64,000 nucleotides of DNA, taken from NCBI RefSeq assembly GCF_022458985.1, contig NC_061789.1:10608357-10672356 (forward strand), in the 5' to 3' direction. A program made the position numbers and the translations under genes. Position 1 is the stretch's first letter. The number at the start of each line of letters is the position of its first letter. The notes under the pieces are model-generated. The model had not been told where the DNA came from. It saw nothing but the letters and a program-made list of their open reading frames with translations, and did not search any database. Below are positions 59,560 through 64,000 of the stretch, piece after piece. The DNA is from Mugil cephalus. Its lineage: Eukaryota; Chordata; Actinopteri; Mugiliformes; Mugilidae.

Positions 59560-61855
59560 CTTATTTATAGTACATTAGTCTTTTTGTGTAACATCTACTG
59601 GTAATAGAACTTGACTTTAAGAGCGTAATTTGTCTTCCTTTTTGGATGTGTTACTTATACCCGAGGGCAAATGACCACTCAGAACCTAAAGTTTCATCTG
59701 CTGATTTCGTTAATGCGACGAGTGGCGGCCCCAAATTCCAGCTGTGACGTTTTTTAATTGTAAAAATTGACACTGGAGGAGGACATTTTAAGACTTCAGG
59801 TCCCAGGCTGTCTGCTGTAAAGGAAACCAGAGACCTGAGTTGTTTGCTGAAGCAGCGTAAATCCGACAAGATTCTAGCACAGACTGTGTCCTTACTACTG
59901 TATCTGCTTTATCAAGGAGACTCAGGGCTTTCTCTAATAAAACAATCACAGTCCAGCCAATATTCCCAGCTGTGTAATAATGCAGCATACTGCCTCTGGG
60001 ACTCAGGACCACGGTTGTTGTTTCTTTTTTTTTTTTTTAGGCTGGTCACGTCACATTCCCGTCAGCAAGAAGCTTGAAATTATCATGTTACCCGGAGACA
60101 CTGGATTGCTGGCTCTTTGGCCGGGACCCAATCTGCACTTCTACCAAACAACTCTTTTCTACGCCTTCCTCGAGAGACTGTAAATTAGTCGGAGCCGTTA
60201 GTTGTTTCTTCACTATCCAAACAGCAGCTGAGCATTTTTATTGCTTTGATTTGTAGAAATCCTACGAAAGAGGCGTCTCCAGGAGAAGGAGAAAACACGA
60301 CGCATGATTTGGACTAATTTACAGTGTGCACATGAACCTGTGTGTGGTTGTGTGGTAGAAATCATATCTGACCTATGAATCACGAGGGGGCATTAACTGA
60401 GCCCATTACAAACCATAATAGGATACAGTATAGCAGTAAATCTCACTTGTTGTTGTAGTCACTGTTAGCTGGTGAATACTAAACGACTGGGGGGGCATGA
60501 GAGAGAAAAAGCAGTGCAGGTTCAACCCACTGCTGATGGTGTTCATATAAGATTATATCTGCATATTTTAGTGAGCTGACTTCAGTTCTGTTCACTTTAC
60601 TTGAGTCAGTAGCAGCCCACTGTTTGACCTTAAAGAGCCCTTAGTTTGTCGTGTATGTTTAGGATCAATTTCGCAGGACAATGACACAGGAAATGAGGAC
60701 GTAAACGCCATCAAACACTGTTGAAGCTGACTGTCAGGCTACTTTAAAATCCAATAAGCCATATATAACCAAAACACACTGTAGGTCAGGCCGGGAGCTT
60801 TACATGCAATGGTGCAAAACAACAACAAATTAGTTCATAAATGACCCAAAGATATCATATCAAGTAAATATCTGACTTATCTCATTCATCTTCAGTCATT
60901 CCTCTTACTCTTCCTTCAAGTATTCATCTTAGACGGTGCAGTGACACCACTCGGTGGCCAGAGGTTTTACCGACGTTTTAGCTAATTAGCCGTTTAGCCG
61001 TTTTGCTAATAAGATATAACAAGAAAGGTCAAAGTGTAGTCTAATAAGACCCAAGTTTGTGCGTTCAACTCCTTTTACGGGGTTTTTGTTCTTAAACTTT
61101 ATTTTGAAATGACTTTTTTAACAAATAGGCTTACGCTAAGCTTACGATAGCCACATTTTCTAACTTGCTACCAATGTGGTTTGCTAGGAAAATGAGAAAA
61201 TTGATGGCTAGGAATGAGGTTAAGTCAAGGACTAGTTCTTTCAGTAATTACTAAGAATTTCAGCTGTGAATGTGACACACTACTCATTAAATTACCTTCT
61301 GTGAGGATTGATAGCTAGTTTTTCAGTGTAGGCGCACTGGGGCAACCTCAGCAGATAGTCGGATCTCAGAATGTTCTTTATATCTGAAGTAATGACACGC
61401 ATTTTAACCATTATGCAGAGAAATAAAAACGTTGTTCTTTGCAGTGCTTTATTGTTTGATTTTCATTTTAGATCTTGCTGGAAGTTGGTCCAAAAAGTGC
61501 ACTAACATTGTTTGAGGCCAGAGTCGCTGGTACACATCATGTGTGAGGGTGGCGATTTGTGAACGGAGCCCATCAAAACCTTTGTGAGTCTTGCTGTCGC
61601 ACTGATATAGATGTTTGTCTGTCTCTGCTGCATGGTGTAGTCCTTTTTTGCTTTCTTTATGTGGGGTCTGCTATTGTCAGAAATATTATATTCAACACAT
61701 ATGGGCTTGGAGAGTAGAACTGGAGTGTACTGTAGTCTCTTGTAAAAATAGGGATGGATGTTAAATCAGAGGACAGACTCATATTCCGAAACTGAATTAG
61801 ATGCATTTACAGAGAGGCTCCAAATGTCAACTGTCTGTTGTCATTAATTTTCCAG
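59560..61855. other. Presumed slc16a3 intron 1, remainder
   Basis: About 2.3 kb between the Tc1 copy and the acceptor before the coding start. Only short random open frames and AT-rich sequence are seen; no recognised element. Confidence 0.5.
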
Positions 61856-61886
61856 CTTCTCCACTAAGGTACAACCATAAAGCAGC

Positions 61887-63957
61887 ATGGGAGGAGTGGC
61901 GGTGGATGTGGGTGCAGAAGGGGTGAAGGCTCCAGATGGCGGTTGGGGCTGGGCGGTGTTGGCCGGCTGTTTTGTCATCACAGGCTTCTCGTACGCTTTT
62001 CCTAAAGCGGTCAGCGTCTTTTTCAAAGAGCTGATCAGGGAGTTTGGCGTCGGATACAGCGACACTGCCTGGATCTCTTCCATACTGCTGGCCATGCTTT
62101 ATGGCACAGGTATGCTACTGTTTCTAATCATCATTCACATATCACCAAAAGCTCTGAAACTATGCCATATTTTAGTTTGAAATCACCCAGCTTGACTACG
62201 TTGCTCTTTCTCCAGGTCCTCTGTGCAGCGTACTGGTGAACCGCTTCGGCTGCCGACCGGTGATGATGGTGGGTGGTCTCTTTGCGTCTCTGGGAATGGT
62301 TCTAGCCTCATTCTCCACCAGCATCATCCACATCTACCTCTCCACTGGAGTCATTACAGGTGAGTAATACACCTACACACCTACATGCTTTATAATGGCT
62401 ACTCTTTTTCGGTTTGGTAAGACATTAGCACATGTTAGCTGCTGAGTTCACTCTGATTACTCGCGGTTATGTTGCAGTAATACACCAATAGAAATGCCTG
62501 TTAGATGGTTGAAGAAAATCTAAATCCTCTCTCCCCAAACATTTCCACTTGTCAAATAAGCAGCGTTCTTCTGGTGATTTCTGCAGCTTTTCAAACAACA
62601 ATCTGGCATTCACACCAACTTTATGCATCCATTGGCGGGTGGTGAGGAGGTGACAAAGTGACAATCTGACTGAAAGTGTCTGGCATTAAATCCACATTTA
62701 AACAATTAACACATTGGACACTTTAGTTTGTGGCCAGCTTTCATCTCGCCATCTGCACAGACGTACATTTGTTTATGGGTTTTATGGTGAGGGTTAGATC
62801 CCCAAATATCTGATTCACTCTTTGGACAAGAGGTCCTCATGGACTCACACCCACCTCATGACCTCATGGGCCTTCTGAGGGTGTCTGATAAAAGTTAGTC
62901 CTGTGGGCTGAGGGGACGGGCCTCTTTCATCCCTCAGATACTTGATAAGTTTGGGATCTAGTAAATTTGGAGGCCAGGTCAACATCTTTTGGTGTTAATC
63001 AGCGGTCAGTGGTTTTAATGTTGTGGCTCTTTGGTGTAAAATGTTCTTTCCTGTTTTTCCCAGGTTTGGGGCTGGCCCTGAACTTCCAGCCGTCTCTAAT
63101 TATGCTGAACCGCTACTTCAGTGAGAAGCGTCCTCTGGCCAATGGCCTTTCAGCGGCAGGGAGTCCTGTGGCCCTTTGTTGCCTCTCCCCACTGGGCCAG
63201 GCCCTTCAGTACAAGTATGGATGGAGGGGGGGCTTTCTCATCTTAGGGGGCCTTCTGCTTAACTGCTGTGTCTGCGGGGCCCTTATGAAGCCTCTGGTTG
63301 GCCCCAAGTCCCTTAAGGCCAAGGACCCGGAGCAGGACAATGACAAGGAAACAGAGAGCATAGAGAAGAAGAAGCCCAAGGCCAAACTGCTCGACTTCTC
63401 CGTCTTCAAAGACCGCGGCTTTGTCATCTACACAGTGGCCGCTTCCATCATGGTCCTGGGGCTGTTTGTGCCTCCGGTGTTTGTCGTGAGCTATGCCAAG
63501 GAGCTGGGGAATGAGGACACCAAATCTGCGCTGCTTCTCACCATCCTGGGCTTCATTGACATGTTTGCGCGGCCCGTGTGTGGCGTGATTGCCGGACTGA
63601 AATGGGTTCGGCCTCGGTGCGTCTATCTCTTCAGCTTTGCTATGATCTTCAACGGAACGACCGATCTGGTCGGCTCGCAGGTGGGTAGGAGAGATTCAAA
63701 ATGTTCAACACGTTGATGCAAAATCTAAACATGCCATTTTTGTCTTCCTTCATAAATGTTGTAATTATTCCTACAGGCCAAAGACTACCCGTCTCTGGTG
63801 GTCTTCTGTATCTTCTTTGGCATCTCCTATGGAATGGTGGGTGCGCTGCAGTTTGAGGTCCTCATGGCAATAGTTGGTACTGAGAAATTCTCCAGTGCCA
63901 TTGGCCTGGTCCTGCTCATGGAGGCCATTGCTGTGCTGGTAGGGCCACCTGGTGCAG
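61887..63957 (+). CDS. slc16a3: Monocarboxylate transporter 4 (lactate exporter), 3' end beyond the window
   Basis: Proton-coupled lactate/pyruvate transporter of the plasma membrane (MFS, SLC16). Exons: 61887-62109, 62216-62359, 63064-63680, 63777-63957, the last ending in a donor 43 bp before the edge; 388 residues are visible. The start MGGVAVDVG matches the MCT4 N-terminus. Family signature 1 is [11 protein letters not shown]; the Lys of TM1 is Lys40 in [13 protein letters not shown]. Signature 2 is [18 protein letters not shown]. The TM8 Asp288/Arg292 pair lies in [31 protein letters not shown] matches MCT4 almost exactly. The TM6-7 loop is unusually charged ([20 protein letters not shown]). 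TM11-12 and the tail are missing. It follows csnk1d in the same orientation. The first coding exon begins at an acceptor (61855), so the 5'UTR is split. Confidence 0.95.
62800..63037 (-). mobile_element. Tc1/mariner-like fragment just upstream of slc16a3 exon 3
   Basis: Ends with 'gtggttttaatgttgtggc', the reverse complement of the left terminus of the 59105 element. It also contains 'atttggaggccaggtcaac', matching its interior. The terminus lies 26 bp from the exon 3 acceptor. The inner boundary is uncertain. Confidence 0.6.
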
Positions 63958-64000
63958 GTCAGTAAGAACAATACACGTGTCCAACCAAAGGACACTGTCT

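Overview
This window is vertebrate nuclear DNA, almost certainly from a ray-finned (teleost) fish. Genes are split by GT-AG introns, and the proteins match vertebrate families throughout. Non-coding DNA carries repeats that I recognise as typical of fish: hAT-like elements with 14-bp ends, decayed Tc1/mariner copies, (TATC)n tracts behind a 'gggatgaataaag' tail, and a fold-back repeat. There is no sign of prokaryotic, viral or CRISPR sequence. All exon models were built by eye from splice sites, reading phase and remembered family sequences.

Layout. (1) 203-13111, minus: rab11fip4, a Rab11 effector with EF-hands and coiled coils; its 3' end lies beyond the left edge. (2) 14944-19247, minus: coil (coilin), seven coding exons, 524 aa. 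(3) 20879-26143, plus: scpep1, a lysosomal-type serine carboxypeptidase, thirteen exons, 441 aa, head-to-head with coil. (4) 27767-35144, minus: engase, a cytosolic GH85 endo-beta-N-acetylglucosaminidase, fourteen exons, 718 aa, tail-to-tail with scpep1. (5) 36860-52727, plus: csnk1d, casein kinase 1 delta, nine coding exons, 404 aa, with a long 3'UTR to about 55375, head-to-head with engase. (6) 61887 to beyond the right edge, plus: slc16a3 (MCT4), with its candidate CpG-rich promoter and untranslated exon near 58370-58537.

The exon lengths of coil, scpep1, engase and csnk1d each sum to a whole number of codons ending at a stop, which is strong internal support. The genes share no pathway; they are housekeeping neighbours. 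From general knowledge their human orthologues all lie on chromosome 17 but in three separate places (17q11.2, 17q22, 17q25.3), so the window looks like a reshuffled chromosome-17 block.

No new multi-gene system is visible. The items most worth a second look are non-coding: a tandem array of hairpin-forming units just upstream of the slc16a3 promoter, a perfect 14-bp hairpin between engase and csnk1d, RFX-type X-box palindromes in rab11fip4 introns, CLEAR/M-box-like sites at the coil and scpep1 promoters, and several paired repeat copies.
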